A DNA stretch of 64,000 nt from Paraconexibacter antarcticus (GTDB lineage: Bacteria; Actinomycetota; Thermoleophilia; Solirubrobacterales; Solirubrobacteraceae). Within the stretch, counting starts at the first letter, position 1, and the number at the start of each line of letters is the position of its first letter. The notes below the pieces were generated by a model that saw only the letters and a list, made by a program, of their open reading frames with translations, was not told where the DNA came from and made no database searches. Below, in pieces: positions 51,271 to 59,730 of this stretch. The DNA is taken from positions 1,860,001 to 1,924,000 of the forward strand of contig NZ_CP098502.1 of the NCBI RefSeq assembly GCF_024220175.1. Reading direction: 5' to 3'. The position numbers were made by a program, and so were the translations under genes.

Positions 51271-52299
51271 TCAGCGGTGGAATCGCCCGGGAGGACGCTC
51301 CGGCCCCGCGGGCCGCGACAGGCTGAGGGCGAAGCGCTCCTCCGGGTCGGTGAGCACCGCGACGAGGTCGAGACCGGCGGCGGCGAGGTCGGCCGCGAGC
51401 CGCTCCGGCGTGAACTTCGCGCTGATCTCGGTGCGGACCTCCTCGCGCGCCTCGAACGCGACCTCCATCCCGAGGCCGCGGATCGGCACGAGCATCCGCC
51501 GCTGCGCCCGCAGCCGCATCTCGATCCACTCGTGCTCGCGGTCGAAGAAGGCGACGTGGTCGAACGCCTCGGGGTCGAAGTCGGCGTCGAGCTCCCGGTT
51601 GACCACCCGCAGGACGTTGCGGTTGAACGCCGCGGTCACGCCGGCCGCGTCGTCGTACGCCGCCTCGAGGACGGCGGGGTCCTTCACGAGGTCGGTGCCG
51701 AGCAGCAGGTGGTCGTCGTCGCCGAGCAGCGAGCCCATCCCGCGCAGGAAGCCGCGCCGCGACCCGGGCGTGAAGTTGCCGATCGTCCCGCCGAGGAAGG
51801 CGACGATCCGCGGCTCGCCGTCGACCGGGTCCGGGACGTGCTCGAGGTGGCGCTCGAAGTCGCCGACGATCCCGTGGACCTCGACGTCGTCGTACTCGGA
51901 CGCGATCGATGTCGCCACCTCGCGCACCATGTTCTCGGTGACGTCGAAGGGGACGTAGCGGCGCAGGGTTCCGGCGTCCCGCAGCGCGTCGAGGAGGACG
52001 CGGGTCTTCGCCGCCGTCCCCGACCCGAGCTCGACGAGCTCCGCCGCACCGGTGAGCCGGGCGATCTCGCCCGACTGCAGCTGCAGGATCGTCCGCTCGG
52101 CCCGCGTGGGGTAGTACTCGGGCTGGTCGCAGATCCGGTCGAAGAGGTCCGCGCCGGCGGCGTCGTAGAAGTGCTTCGGCGGCAGCTCCTTGAAGGGCCG
52201 CGTGAGCCCGTCGAGGACGTCCTCGGCGAGGCTGCTCGCCGCCTCCGCCTCCAGGTAGGACCGGACGGTCACGCGGTCGAGGGTGAGGATGGGCTCCAT
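51271..52299 (-). CDS. egtD: EgtD, L-histidine N-alpha-trimethyltransferase
   Basis: 342 residues of the EgtD/DUF2260 family. N-terminal LTRPFKELPPKHFYDAAGADLFD then ICDQPEYYPTRAE, SAM site VELGSGTAAKTRVLLDA, and the C-terminal KFTPERLAADLAAAGLDLV. It makes hercynine (trimethylhistidine), the precursor of ergothioneine. It follows egtB by nine bases, so the pair is an operon. The start ATG at 52299 gives the normal length. A nearby egtA, egtC or egtE gene is not in the window. Confidence 0.96.
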   Translation of the reverse strand: MEPILTLDRVTVRSYLEAEAASSLAEDVLDGLTRPFKELPPKHFYDAAGADLFDRICDQPEYYPTRAERTILQLQSGEIARLTGAAELVELGSGTAAKTRVLLDALRDAGTLRRYVPFDVTENMVREVATSIASEYDDVEVHGIVGDFERHLEHVPDPVDGEPRIVAFLGGTIGNFTPGSRRGFLRGMGSLLGDDDHLLLGTDLVKDPAVLEAAYDDAAGVTAAFNRNVLRVVNRELDADFDPEAFDHVAFFDREHEWIEMRLRAQRRMLVPIRGLGMEVAFEAREEVRTEISAKFTPERLAADLAAAGLDLVAVLTDPEERFALSLSRPAGPERPPGRFHR

Positions 52300-52308
52300 G
52301 AGGTCGCT

Positions 52309-53475
52309 TCAGCTCCTGCTCGGCGGCGGGGACGGGGTGGGGACGGCGTCGGCCGCGAGGCGGACACCGGAGAAGATCTGGCTGCGCTGGGGGAGGTCCC
52401 AGTTGCGGAACGTCGTCGTCGCGACGCGTGGGTCGGCGGCCCACGAGCCACCGCGCAGGACGCGGTAGCCGCGATCGAAGAAGACCTCGGAGTACTCGCG
52501 GTAGGGGTGGGCGCGGAAGCCGGGGTACGCGGAGAACTCGCTGCTCGTCCACTCCCACACCTGACCGACGCCTTCGAGCGGGTCGATGGGGGAGGACGGA
52601 GCCGGCCGGCGGGCGAGGGAGGCGGCCTTCTCCCACTCGGCTTCGGTGGGGAGGCGGGCGCCCACGGAGCGGGCGAAGGCCTCGGCCTCGAACCAGGAGA
52701 CGTGGCAGACGGGCGTGCCGGAGGGCCCGTCTGCCCGCACGTGGTCCCCGTTGATGTCCTGGTCCTCCTTCCACGCCCAGCCCTCGTCCGACCACCACTC
52801 GCGGCGCACGTAGCCGCCGCCCTCGGTGAAGGTCAGCCAGGAGGCGCTGGTCACCGGGCGGCGTGCGATGCGGAACGCGGGGACCTCGACGTGGCGCACC
52901 GGGCGCTCGTTGTCGTAGGCGAAGACGCCGGCGGCGGCGCCCATCGGCAGCGGGCCCGCCGGGATCTCGAGCCACTCGGGCCCCGCCACGCCGGGGCCGG
53001 CGGCGGGACCGGCGACGTGCGGCGGCAGCAGCCCGGCGACCTCCATGGCCTGCAGCATCGTCTCGGTGTGCTGCAGCTCGTGCCGGAGGACCATCTCGTG
53101 CAGGACGGGGTCGACGCCGCGGGCGTCCATGACCGCGAGCGTGCGGGCCCGGACGTCGTCGAGGTACCGCAGCGCGTCCGCGTGGCCGAGGATCGCGAGG
53201 TCACCGCGGACGGCGCGCGGCGTCTCGAACGCGTCGTAGAGCGCCGCGAGTTCGCCGTGGAGCAGGTCGTGGCCCCCGTGCCGGTGCACGAGCCAGAGGT
53301 CCTCGTAGGCGGCGATGTGGCCGAGGTCCCAGACGAGCGGGCTGAGGATCGGGTCGATCTGGCGCTCGAGGTCCGCGGTCGAGAGGTGGGCGACGAGGCC
53401 GCGGGTCCGTGCGCGGACGGCCTCCAGGTCGGTGGCCATCACGTCGGCGGCGGATGGGCGGGGGGAGATGGCCAT
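52309..53475 (-). CDS. egtB: EgtB, iron-dependent sulfoxide synthase of ergothioneine synthesis
   Basis: 388 residues. The N-terminal DinB-like domain has SPLVWDLGHIAAYEDLW and HELQHTETML, which supply the three iron-binding histidines. The C-terminal FGE-sulfatase/C-type-lectin-like domain has PVCHVSWFEAEAFARSVG, RLPTEAEWEKAA, VWEWTSSEF and GYRVLRGGSWA. EgtB joins hercynine to a thiol (gamma-glutamylcysteine or cysteine, depending on type) with O2. Without egtA or egtC here the thiol donor is open. The ATG at 53475 (MAISPRPSAAD) is the first good start; it overlaps nothing. It is the first gene of the egtB-egtD pair. Confidence 0.95.
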   Translation of the reverse strand: MAISPRPSAADVMATDLEAVRARTRGLVAHLSTADLERQIDPILSPLVWDLGHIAAYEDLWLVHRHGGHDLLHGELAALYDAFETPRAVRGDLAILGHADALRYLDDVRARTLAVMDARGVDPVLHEMVLRHELQHTETMLQAMEVAGLLPPHVAGPAAGPGVAGPEWLEIPAGPLPMGAAAGVFAYDNERPVRHVEVPAFRIARRPVTSASWLTFTEGGGYVRREWWSDEGWAWKEDQDINGDHVRADGPSGTPVCHVSWFEAEAFARSVGARLPTEAEWEKAASLARRPAPSSPIDPLEGVGQVWEWTSSEFSAYPGFRAHPYREYSEVFFDRGYRVLRGGSWAADPRVATTTFRNWDLPQRSQIFSGVRLAADAVPTPSPPPSRS

Positions 53476-53569
53476 GGACCGTTTGGGTTGCCCTGCCCGG
53501 AGGCGCGGCGCGTCAATCATCGCGCGTCGGCCCGGTGCCGGTGTGACCGTTTCCGAAACGCGCCCTCGG

Positions 53570-55570
53570 TCAGGCCAGCGGCGCCATCTGCTCGTCCCGG
53601 ATGACGTGCATGACGGCGTTGATGAGCGCGAGGTGGGTGAACGCCTGCGGGAAGTTCCCGAGGTGGCGCCCGGTGGCCGCGTCGAGCTCCTCCGCGTAGA
53701 GCTCCAGCGGCGAGCCGAGCGACAGCAGGCGCTCGCAGAGCTGGCGCCCGCGCTTGCGCTCGCCGATCTCCAGCAGCGCGCTGACGAGCCAGAAGGAGCA
53801 GATGAGGAACGAGCCTTCCTCGCCGCTCAGGCCGTCGTCGGTCTCGTCCACGCGGTAGCGCAGGACGAGGCCGTTGTCGGAGAGCTCGTCGGCGATCGCG
53901 ATGACCGTGGCGCGCACGCGCGGGTCGTCGTGGGGGAGGAAGCGGACGAGCGGGATGAGGAGGTTCGAGGCGTCGAGCGCGTCGGTGTCGTAGTGCTGGA
54001 CGAAGACGCCGCGGTCGTCGACGCCGCGCTCGCAGATCTCGTTGTGGATCTCGTTCGCGATCTCGCGCCACTCGTCGGCGAGCGCCATCTTGCCGCGGCG
54101 GGCCGCGAGGCGGGCGCCGCGGTCGAGCGCGACCCAGCACATGAGCTTGCTCGACGTGTAGTGCTTCGGCTCGCCGCGGGCCTCCCAGATGCCCTGGTCG
54201 GGCAGGTGCCACATCTCGACCGCGCGCCGGACCTGGTCCTCGATGACCGGCCACAGGCGCTGCGAGTTGTGCCCGTACTCCTTCGTGTGGAGGTAGAGCG
54301 AGTCGAGGACGGCGCCGTAGACGTCGTTCTGGCGCTGGTCGTACGCCCCGTTGCCGACCCGGACGGGGGACGCGCCCTCGTAGCCGGTGAGGTGCGACAG
54401 CTCGCGCTCGGCGAGCTCCCGCTCCCCGCCGATGCCGTACATGATCTGCAGCGAGCCGTCCTCGTTGCGGTCGGCGTCGGCGACGAACTGGATGAAGTCG
54501 TCGGCCTCCCAGTTGAGCCCGAGCGAGTTCAGCGCGCTGAGCGTGAACGTCGCGTCGCGCATCCAGGTGAAGCGGTAGTCCCAGTTGCGCTCGCCGCCCG
54601 GGGTCTCGGGGAGGGACGTCGTCGGCGCCGCCACCATCGCGCCGGTCGGCGCGTAGGTGAGGCCCTTCAGCACGAGGGCGCTGCGCTGCAGGTGCCCGCG
54701 CCAGCGGTGGTCGGGGAACTTGCCGTCGGCGAGCCACCCACGCCAGTACTCGGACGTCGTCTGCAGGGCGCGGAGCGCCTCGTCGGCGCTGCGCGGCCCG
54801 TCGAGCAGGCGCGACCACGACAGGGCGCAGTAGCGCGTCTCGCCGGTCTTCAGGCGGTGCCGCGCGCGGGCGACCGAGCCCTCGATCCCGACGCGCAGGT
54901 CGCTGATGAGGCGCAGGCGGGCGCCGTCCTCCCCTACGGCGTCGACGGACATCGGGTCGTCCTCGACGTGCTCCCAGCTCGCGGGGAGGCGGCCGTAGTC
55001 GAACATCGGCTCGCAGAGGAGCTCGATCTGCGCCTGGCCGTGGACGCACGTGATCGTCCGCACGAGGACGTGGTGGGACTCGTAGTCCGTCGGGGGCCGG
55101 GTGTGGGCGGTGGGCGTGTTCGTCGTCCGCTCGCGCCAGCGGCCGATGACGAGCGCGTCGCGGACGACGAGCCAGCCCGTCGGGGTCATCCACGTCGTCT
55201 CGAGGATGTTCGTGCCCGGCTCGTACCGGCGGCCGGCGGGGACGCCCATCGACGAGGGGCCGAGGCGGAAGCCGCCGGCGCTGCGGTCGAGGATCGCCGC
55301 GAAGACGCTCGGGGCGTCGAAGCGCGGCGGGCACAGCCACTCGACGGTGCCGTCCGGGGCGACGAGCGCGGCGGTGTGGCAGTCGCTCAGGAAGCCGTAG
55401 TCGGCGATCGGCGGGAACGGGGACTGCGTCGGCAGGCGCTCGACGAACGGCGTCGGGTCCGCCGTGAAGGTCTCCGACATGTACGGGTCCATCGCGCCGC
55501 GCCGGGGCGGATGCGTCCCCCACTCATCGTCGGGTGCGGGGTTCGGCGCGTCGGTATGGAGGTCCGTCAT
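53570..55570 (-). CDS. Glycoside hydrolase family 15 protein (trehalase-like), copy 1
   Basis: 666 residues. An N-terminal beta-sandwich (PPIADYGFLSDCHTAALVAP, WLCPPRFDAPSVFAAILD) and an (alpha/alpha)6 catalytic domain hold ERNWDYRFTWMRDATF, QIMYGIGGER, YGHNSQRLWPVIEDQV and the terminal HLGNFPQAFTHLALINA. That architecture is the mycobacterial-type GH15 trehalase/glucoamylase-like group. It probably hydrolyses trehalose or an alpha-glucan in the cytoplasm; no signal peptide. It starts about 60 residues earlier than copy 2 (59727-61652), with an acidic, Pro-rich N-terminal extension of low complexity. Alternative ATGs at residues 27 and 31 are possible. Confidence 0.9.
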   Translation of the reverse strand: MTDLHTDAPNPAPDDEWGTHPPRRGAMDPYMSETFTADPTPFVERLPTQSPFPPIADYGFLSDCHTAALVAPDGTVEWLCPPRFDAPSVFAAILDRSAGGFRLGPSSMGVPAGRRYEPGTNILETTWMTPTGWLVVRDALVIGRWRERTTNTPTAHTRPPTDYESHHVLVRTITCVHGQAQIELLCEPMFDYGRLPASWEHVEDDPMSVDAVGEDGARLRLISDLRVGIEGSVARARHRLKTGETRYCALSWSRLLDGPRSADEALRALQTTSEYWRGWLADGKFPDHRWRGHLQRSALVLKGLTYAPTGAMVAAPTTSLPETPGGERNWDYRFTWMRDATFTLSALNSLGLNWEADDFIQFVADADRNEDGSLQIMYGIGGERELAERELSHLTGYEGASPVRVGNGAYDQRQNDVYGAVLDSLYLHTKEYGHNSQRLWPVIEDQVRRAVEMWHLPDQGIWEARGEPKHYTSSKLMCWVALDRGARLAARRGKMALADEWREIANEIHNEICERGVDDRGVFVQHYDTDALDASNLLIPLVRFLPHDDPRVRATVIAIADELSDNGLVLRYRVDETDDGLSGEEGSFLICSFWLVSALLEIGERKRGRQLCERLLSLGSPLELYAEELDAATGRHLGNFPQAFTHLALINAVMHVIRDEQMAPLA

Positions 55571-55657
55571 CTGCACACAGGATCGGGGTCGGAGGCCGGA
55601 AGGGCAAGCGTGGCGGGCGACGTTGCGTCGCGGCGGTCCAGGCGGTAGACCGTGCAG

Positions 55658-57730
55658 ATGGATATCTGGTCGCGGTCGCCCGCCCTCCGCCGGTGCGCGC
55701 TCCTGGGCCTCCTCACCCCGGCGTTCGTGCCCGCGCTGACCGGATCGGCGGCCGCCGCGAGGCCGCGCGCGTCCCTCCGCGCCTTCTCCTCCTGCACCCA
55801 GCTCCTCGCCTACGCGCACGCCGGGGCCCTGCGGACCGGCGGCACGCCGGGGGTCGTCATGCGGGCGGGCGGGGACCTGCCGGCGATCGCACCGCCGGTC
55901 GCGGTGCCGCAGGCGAACGGAACGACCGGGACGGTGGCGCCGGTCGCCGCCGCCCCCGCGAGCGGCAACGCGAAGGCCGACACGACGACCGCCGACCCGT
56001 CCTTCTCGACGACGAACGACCAGGAGGCCGGCGTCGACGAGCCCGATCTCGTGAAGACCGACGGGCGCTACGTCTACGCGGTCACCGACCGGACGCTGCG
56101 GATCATCGACGTGCAGGGGGTCGTCCCGCGGGTCGTCGGCACGCTCGCGCTCGACGGCTACGGCCAGCAGCTCCTCCTGCGCAAGGACCGGCTGCTCGTG
56201 CTCGCCTCGGCGCGCGGCTTCGGATATCCGGGGCCCGGCCCCGTCCCGCTCGCGGCCTCCGCCATGGGGGCCGCGCCGCGCCAGGTCGCGTCGATCGCGC
56301 CCTACCCGTACCCCGGCTACGGTAGGGCGCTGCTCACCGAGGTCGACGTGAGCGACCGCACCGCCCCGAAGGTCGCGCGGGCCATGACGGTCGACGGCGA
56401 CTACGTCGACGCGCGGCTCACCGGCGCGACCGCCCGCGTTGTCATCGGCTCCGCGCCGGACCCGATCGTCGCGACGGCCACCCGGAGCCTCCGCCAGGCG
56501 ATCGCCGCGACGGGGACCTCGCGCTTCATCCCGCGGACGGTCCTGCGGAGCGCGATCAGCGGGCGGACCTTCCGCCGGCCGCTCGCGAGATGCGACGAGG
56601 TGCGGCGCCCGCGCGCGTTCTCCGGCACCGGGTTGCTGACGATCATGACCGTCGACCTCGACCGCGGCCTCTACTCCGTCGACCGCGACGGCGTGATGGC
56701 GGGCGCGCAGACGGTCTACGGCTCGCAGGGGAGCCTCTACGTCGCGAGCCGGAGGTACAGCCCGGCGGTGGAGGACGGCCGGAACGTCCCGCAGGGGACG
56801 GCGACGCAGATCGCCCGCTTCGACGCCTCACGGCCGGGCGTCACGACGTACCGCTCGAGCGGCGAGGTGCCGGGGTTCCTCCTGAACCAGTACGCGATGT
56901 CCGAGGAGGGCGGCTACCTGCGGGTGGCGAGCACCGAGGAGCCGCTGTGGTTCCCCGACGGCTCCGGGCCGGCGACCGACGGCTCGAGCCGGGTGACGGT
57001 GCTGGCGGAGCGGGACGGCGCGCTCGTCCCCCTCGGCCACGCCGGCGACCTCGGGCACGGCCAGCGGATCTACGCCGTCCGCTTCACCCCCGACGCGGCG
57101 TACGTCGTGACGTTCAAGCAGGTCGACCCGCTCTACGTCGTCGACCTCACGACGCCGTCCGCGCCGCGCGTGCGCGGGCAGCTCGAGCTCACCGGCTACT
57201 CCGCCTACCTGCACCCGATCGGCGACGGGCTCCTGCTCGGCGTCGGGCAGGAGGCGACGGCGGCCGGCCGGCTCGCGGGCTCCCAGGTGTCGCTCTTCGA
57301 CGTCTCCGACCCCGAGCACCCCAGGCGGGTGGCGCAGAAGCGCTTCGGGCCGGGCAGCTCGGCGGTCGAGTCCGACCCGCACGCCTTCCTGTACTGGCCC
57401 GCGACGCGCCTTGCGGTGCTGCCGCTCACGACGTACGACGGCGCGGAGGGGTCGGGCACGAGCGCGGCCGTCGGGCTGCGCGTCACGGCGGCCGGCATCG
57501 CCGACGCCGGGCAGGTCACGCACCCGGTGGACGGGGGGCAGGCGCCGATCGACCGCTCCCTCGTCGTGGGCGACCACCTCTACACGCTCTCCTACGCGGG
57601 GCTCGGGCGCAGCGCGCTCGACACGCTCGCGCCCGCGGGCTTCGCCGCCTTCCCGCGGCCCCAGCCCCAGCCGCAGCCGCAGCCGCAGCCGTCGCCGGGC
57701 CCGGTCGGCCCGCCGCAGCCCGTGCGCTGA
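55658..57730 (+). CDS. Secreted beta-propeller domain protein
   Basis: 690 residues. Signal peptide (RRCALLGLLTPAFVPALTG, cleaving near AAAA) and an Ala/Thr-rich linker precede FSTTNDQEAGVDEPDLVKTDGRYVY, the signature start of the Beta_propel family of extracytoplasmic proteins. The propeller continues through FLLNQYAMSEEGGYLRVAST, YAVRFTPDAAYVVTFKQVDPLY and LHPIGDGLLLGVGQEA. A C-terminal PQPQPQ stretch comes from a 6-bp repeat near 57660-57700. Function unknown; members are thought to be surface proteins, some with protease-inhibitor-like partners. A TAGACC element lies before the start; the ATG at 55658 or the GTG at 55652 is possible. Confidence 0.85.
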   Translation: MDIWSRSPALRRCALLGLLTPAFVPALTGSAAAARPRASLRAFSSCTQLLAYAHAGALRTGGTPGVVMRAGGDLPAIAPPVAVPQANGTTGTVAPVAAAPASGNAKADTTTADPSFSTTNDQEAGVDEPDLVKTDGRYVYAVTDRTLRIIDVQGVVPRVVGTLALDGYGQQLLLRKDRLLVLASARGFGYPGPGPVPLAASAMGAAPRQVASIAPYPYPGYGRALLTEVDVSDRTAPKVARAMTVDGDYVDARLTGATARVVIGSAPDPIVATATRSLRQAIAATGTSRFIPRTVLRSAISGRTFRRPLARCDEVRRPRAFSGTGLLTIMTVDLDRGLYSVDRDGVMAGAQTVYGSQGSLYVASRRYSPAVEDGRNVPQGTATQIARFDASRPGVTTYRSSGEVPGFLLNQYAMSEEGGYLRVASTEEPLWFPDGSGPATDGSSRVTVLAERDGALVPLGHAGDLGHGQRIYAVRFTPDAAYVVTFKQVDPLYVVDLTTPSAPRVRGQLELTGYSAYLHPIGDGLLLGVGQEATAAGRLAGSQVSLFDVSDPEHPRRVAQKRFGPGSSAVESDPHAFLYWPATRLAVLPLTTYDGAEGSGTSAAVGLRVTAAGIADAGQVTHPVDGGQAPIDRSLVVGDHLYTLSYAGLGRSALDTLAPAGFAAFPRPQPQPQPQPQPSPGPVGPPQPVR

Positions 57731-57733
57731 CCG

Positions 57734-58306
57734 TCAGCGCCAGTGCCAGGCGTCCTGCACTGTCGACCGCGCGCGGTCGGCCGCGGCCCGCCGTGAGGTG
57801 TCGGCGATCGTCTCGACGACGACCGAGTACGCGCCGTGGCGGGCGACGAGGTCGCGCTGGCGGATCCGGCGGCCGGCGTACGTGTAGGTGTAGGTCCCGT
57901 AGACGGTCCGCTCGCCGTCGAGGATGCCGTGCCCGCCCGCCACCGGCGTGATCCTCGTCGCGCCGCGCGGGATGCCGATGAGCTTCGGCGCGAGCGTGTC
58001 CGCCGTCTGCCGGCCGGGGTGCGCGAAGCCGGACTTCCGGATGCTCGCCTCGTAGATCGTCGTCGCGATGGCGCCCTTGACGGGGACGCCGAGCGCGTCG
58101 ACCTTGCCGTGCGACGCCTGCTGGTAGCTCTTCAGCGACTTCGGGCCGGCGACGACCGCCGTCGTCCAGCCCGCCGGGGCGACCGTCGCGAAGACGCGGC
58201 CCCGCACCGTCTGAGGGGCGTCGCCGGTGGCGGCCACCGCCACGCCGGTCCCGCCCGCCATCACGCTCGCGGCCACCGCCGCCGCCCGCCTCGCACGTCC
58301 GCTCAT
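57734..58306 (-). CDS. Secreted protein of unknown function, 190 aa
   Basis: 190 residues with an N-terminal signal sequence (RRAAAVAASVMAGGTGVAVAA). The mature part is beta-rich and basic: APAGWTTAVVAGPKSLKSY, GVPVKGAIATTIYEASIRKSG, TVYGTYTYTYAGRRIRQRD and AYSVVVETIADTSRR. No family recognised. It is convergent with the beta-propeller gene, whose stop lies three bases from its own stop. A small secreted protein beside a large secreted propeller may be a coincidence. Confidence 0.65.
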   Translation of the reverse strand: MSGRARRAAAVAASVMAGGTGVAVAATGDAPQTVRGRVFATVAPAGWTTAVVAGPKSLKSYQQASHGKVDALGVPVKGAIATTIYEASIRKSGFAHPGRQTADTLAPKLIGIPRGATRITPVAGGHGILDGERTVYGTYTYTYAGRRIRQRDLVARHGAYSVVVETIADTSRRAAADRARSTVQDAWHWR

Positions 58307-58435
58307 CCCGCGGGCGAGGCTAACAGTCAGTTCAGGAGCGTGGGGCGCGCGAACGACGCCGCGCCCGGGATGATCGGCGCGGAAGTCGACGGTCGAGCGC
58401 AGGTTGTCGTCCGCGTCGAGCGTCGCGAGGCGCCG

Positions 58436-59038
58436 TCAGGCCCCCCAGCGGCGGATCGCGCGGACGCCCCGCTCCTGCCCGAGCACGCAGATCCCACCCG
58501 TGTCGAGCACGAGGTTCGCCCCGTGCTGCGGCGCGAGGCCCATCCAGCGGGCGCCGAGCACCCGCAGCAGGTGGCCGTGGGCGACGACGAGGACATCGCC
58601 GTCGGCGGCGCAGGCGGCGGCGATGACGCGGTCCACCCGGGCTCCGACGTCCACCGCCTGCTCGCCCCCCGGGCAGCCGTCGCGCCAGAGGAACCAGTCG
58701 GGGCGGGTCTCGCGGATGCCGGGGGTCGTGACGCCCTCGTAGTCCCCGTAGTCCCACTCGAGGAGGTCGGGGTCGAGGGTCGCGTGGGGGCCGAGGAGCT
58801 CGATCCCGGCGAGGGCGGCGGTCTCCTGGGCCCGGCCGAGCGGCGAGCAGCGGACGGCGGCGAACCGCTCGGCGGCCAGCCGCGGGCGCAGCGCGCGGGC
58901 GGCGGCGCGGCCGACGTCGGTGAGCGGGATGTCGGTGCGCCCGGTGTGCCGGCCGACCTTCGACCACGCGGTCTCGGCGTGGCGCACGAGCCAGACCTCG
59001 CCGCGGGGGAGCGGTTGGTCGCGGGGCGGGTCGGTCAC
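58436..59038 (-). CDS. Histidine phosphatase (phosphoglycerate mutase-like) family protein
   Basis: 200 residues. Catalytic RHG-type motif VWLVRHAETAWS (His about residue 20), with Arg in LTDVGRAAARAL, RCSPLGRAQETAAL, Glu in DLLEWDYGDYEG and second His in VVAHGHLLRVLGARW. It hydrolyses a phosphomonoester; actinobacterial relatives include acid phosphatases and cobalamin- or sugar-phosphate enzymes. Its GTG start overlaps the stop of pgl (GTGA), and pgl overlaps the GH15 gene. So it may dephosphorylate an intermediate of trehalose or glucose metabolism; that is inference. The 129 bases downstream hold no clear gene. Confidence 0.9.
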   Translation of the reverse strand: MTDPPRDQPLPRGEVWLVRHAETAWSKVGRHTGRTDIPLTDVGRAAARALRPRLAAERFAAVRCSPLGRAQETAALAGIELLGPHATLDPDLLEWDYGDYEGVTTPGIRETRPDWFLWRDGCPGGEQAVDVGARVDRVIAAACAADGDVLVVAHGHLLRVLGARWMGLAPQHGANLVLDTGGICVLGQERGVRAIRRWGA

Positions 59039-59730
59039 GCGTCCTCGCCGCCGAGGGCCGCCGCGTCGGCGAGGACGGTCAGGCGGTCACGCGCCAGGAG
59101 CGAGGACGGCGTGCCGTCGTCGGGGCCGGCGAGGACGCGGGCCAGCGCCTGTGCCTTGCCCGCCCCGGTGACGAGGAGGACGAGGCGGGCGCCGGCGTTC
59201 AGCGCACCGAGCGTGAGGGTCAGGCGCTCGGGCGGCGGCTTCGGCGAGTCGGTGATGCCCGCGGTCAGGCCGCCGACGTACAGGAGCGGGTGGTGGGGGA
59301 AGAGCGACGCCGTGTGCCCGTCGGGGCCCATGCCGTTCAGGACGAGGTCGAAGGCGAGCCCGGGCGGCCCGTCGCGCTCGAGCTCGGTCGCGTAGGCATC
59401 GGCGCCGGCGAGCGGGCCGAGCGCCCCGGGCATCGGGTGCCACGTCGCCGCCGCGGCCCGCAGGACGCCCGAGACCGCGCCGTGGTTCGAGTCGGGGTGG
59501 TCGAAGGGGACGCAGCGCTCGTCGCCGTACCAGAGGTGCACGCCGTCCCAGGGCAGGTCCATCGCGTCGAGCAGCGCGTACGCCGCGATCGGCGTCGTCC
59601 CGCCCGCGAGGACGAGGTGCCGCGCGCCGCCGCGGACCGCGTCCGCCACGAGGTCGGCGGCCGCACGCGCGCAGGCGTCCGCGTCCGCGGTCCGGACGAT
59701 CTCGAGGGCCTCGTCACCCGCCCCGCTCAT
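59035..59730 (-). CDS. pgl: 6-phosphogluconolactonase
   Basis: 231 residues of the NagB/RpiA-like Pgl family: VLAGGTTPIAAYALLD, HLWYGDERCVPFDHPDSNHG, FDLVLNGMGPDGHTASLFPHH and LVTGAGKAQALARVLAG. It opens 6-phosphogluconolactone in the oxidative pentose phosphate pathway. zwf and gnd are not in the window. It is flanked by 4-base overlaps with a GH15 enzyme upstream and a histidine phosphatase downstream, so glucose released by the GH15 product could feed the same route. The ATG at 59730 matches family length. Confidence 0.95.
   Translation of the reverse strand: MSGAGDEALEIVRTADADACARAAADLVADAVRGGARHLVLAGGTTPIAAYALLDAMDLPWDGVHLWYGDERCVPFDHPDSNHGAVSGVLRAAAATWHPMPGALGPLAGADAYATELERDGPPGLAFDLVLNGMGPDGHTASLFPHHPLLYVGGLTAGITDSPKPPPERLTLTLGALNAGARLVLLVTGAGKAQALARVLAGPDDGTPSSLLARDRLTVLADAAALGGEDA

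Noticed and set aside
58307..58435. Possible extra small gene between the secreted protein and the histidine phosphatase
   Set aside because: Frames here lack a start, ribosome site and coherent composition; probably intergenic remnant.
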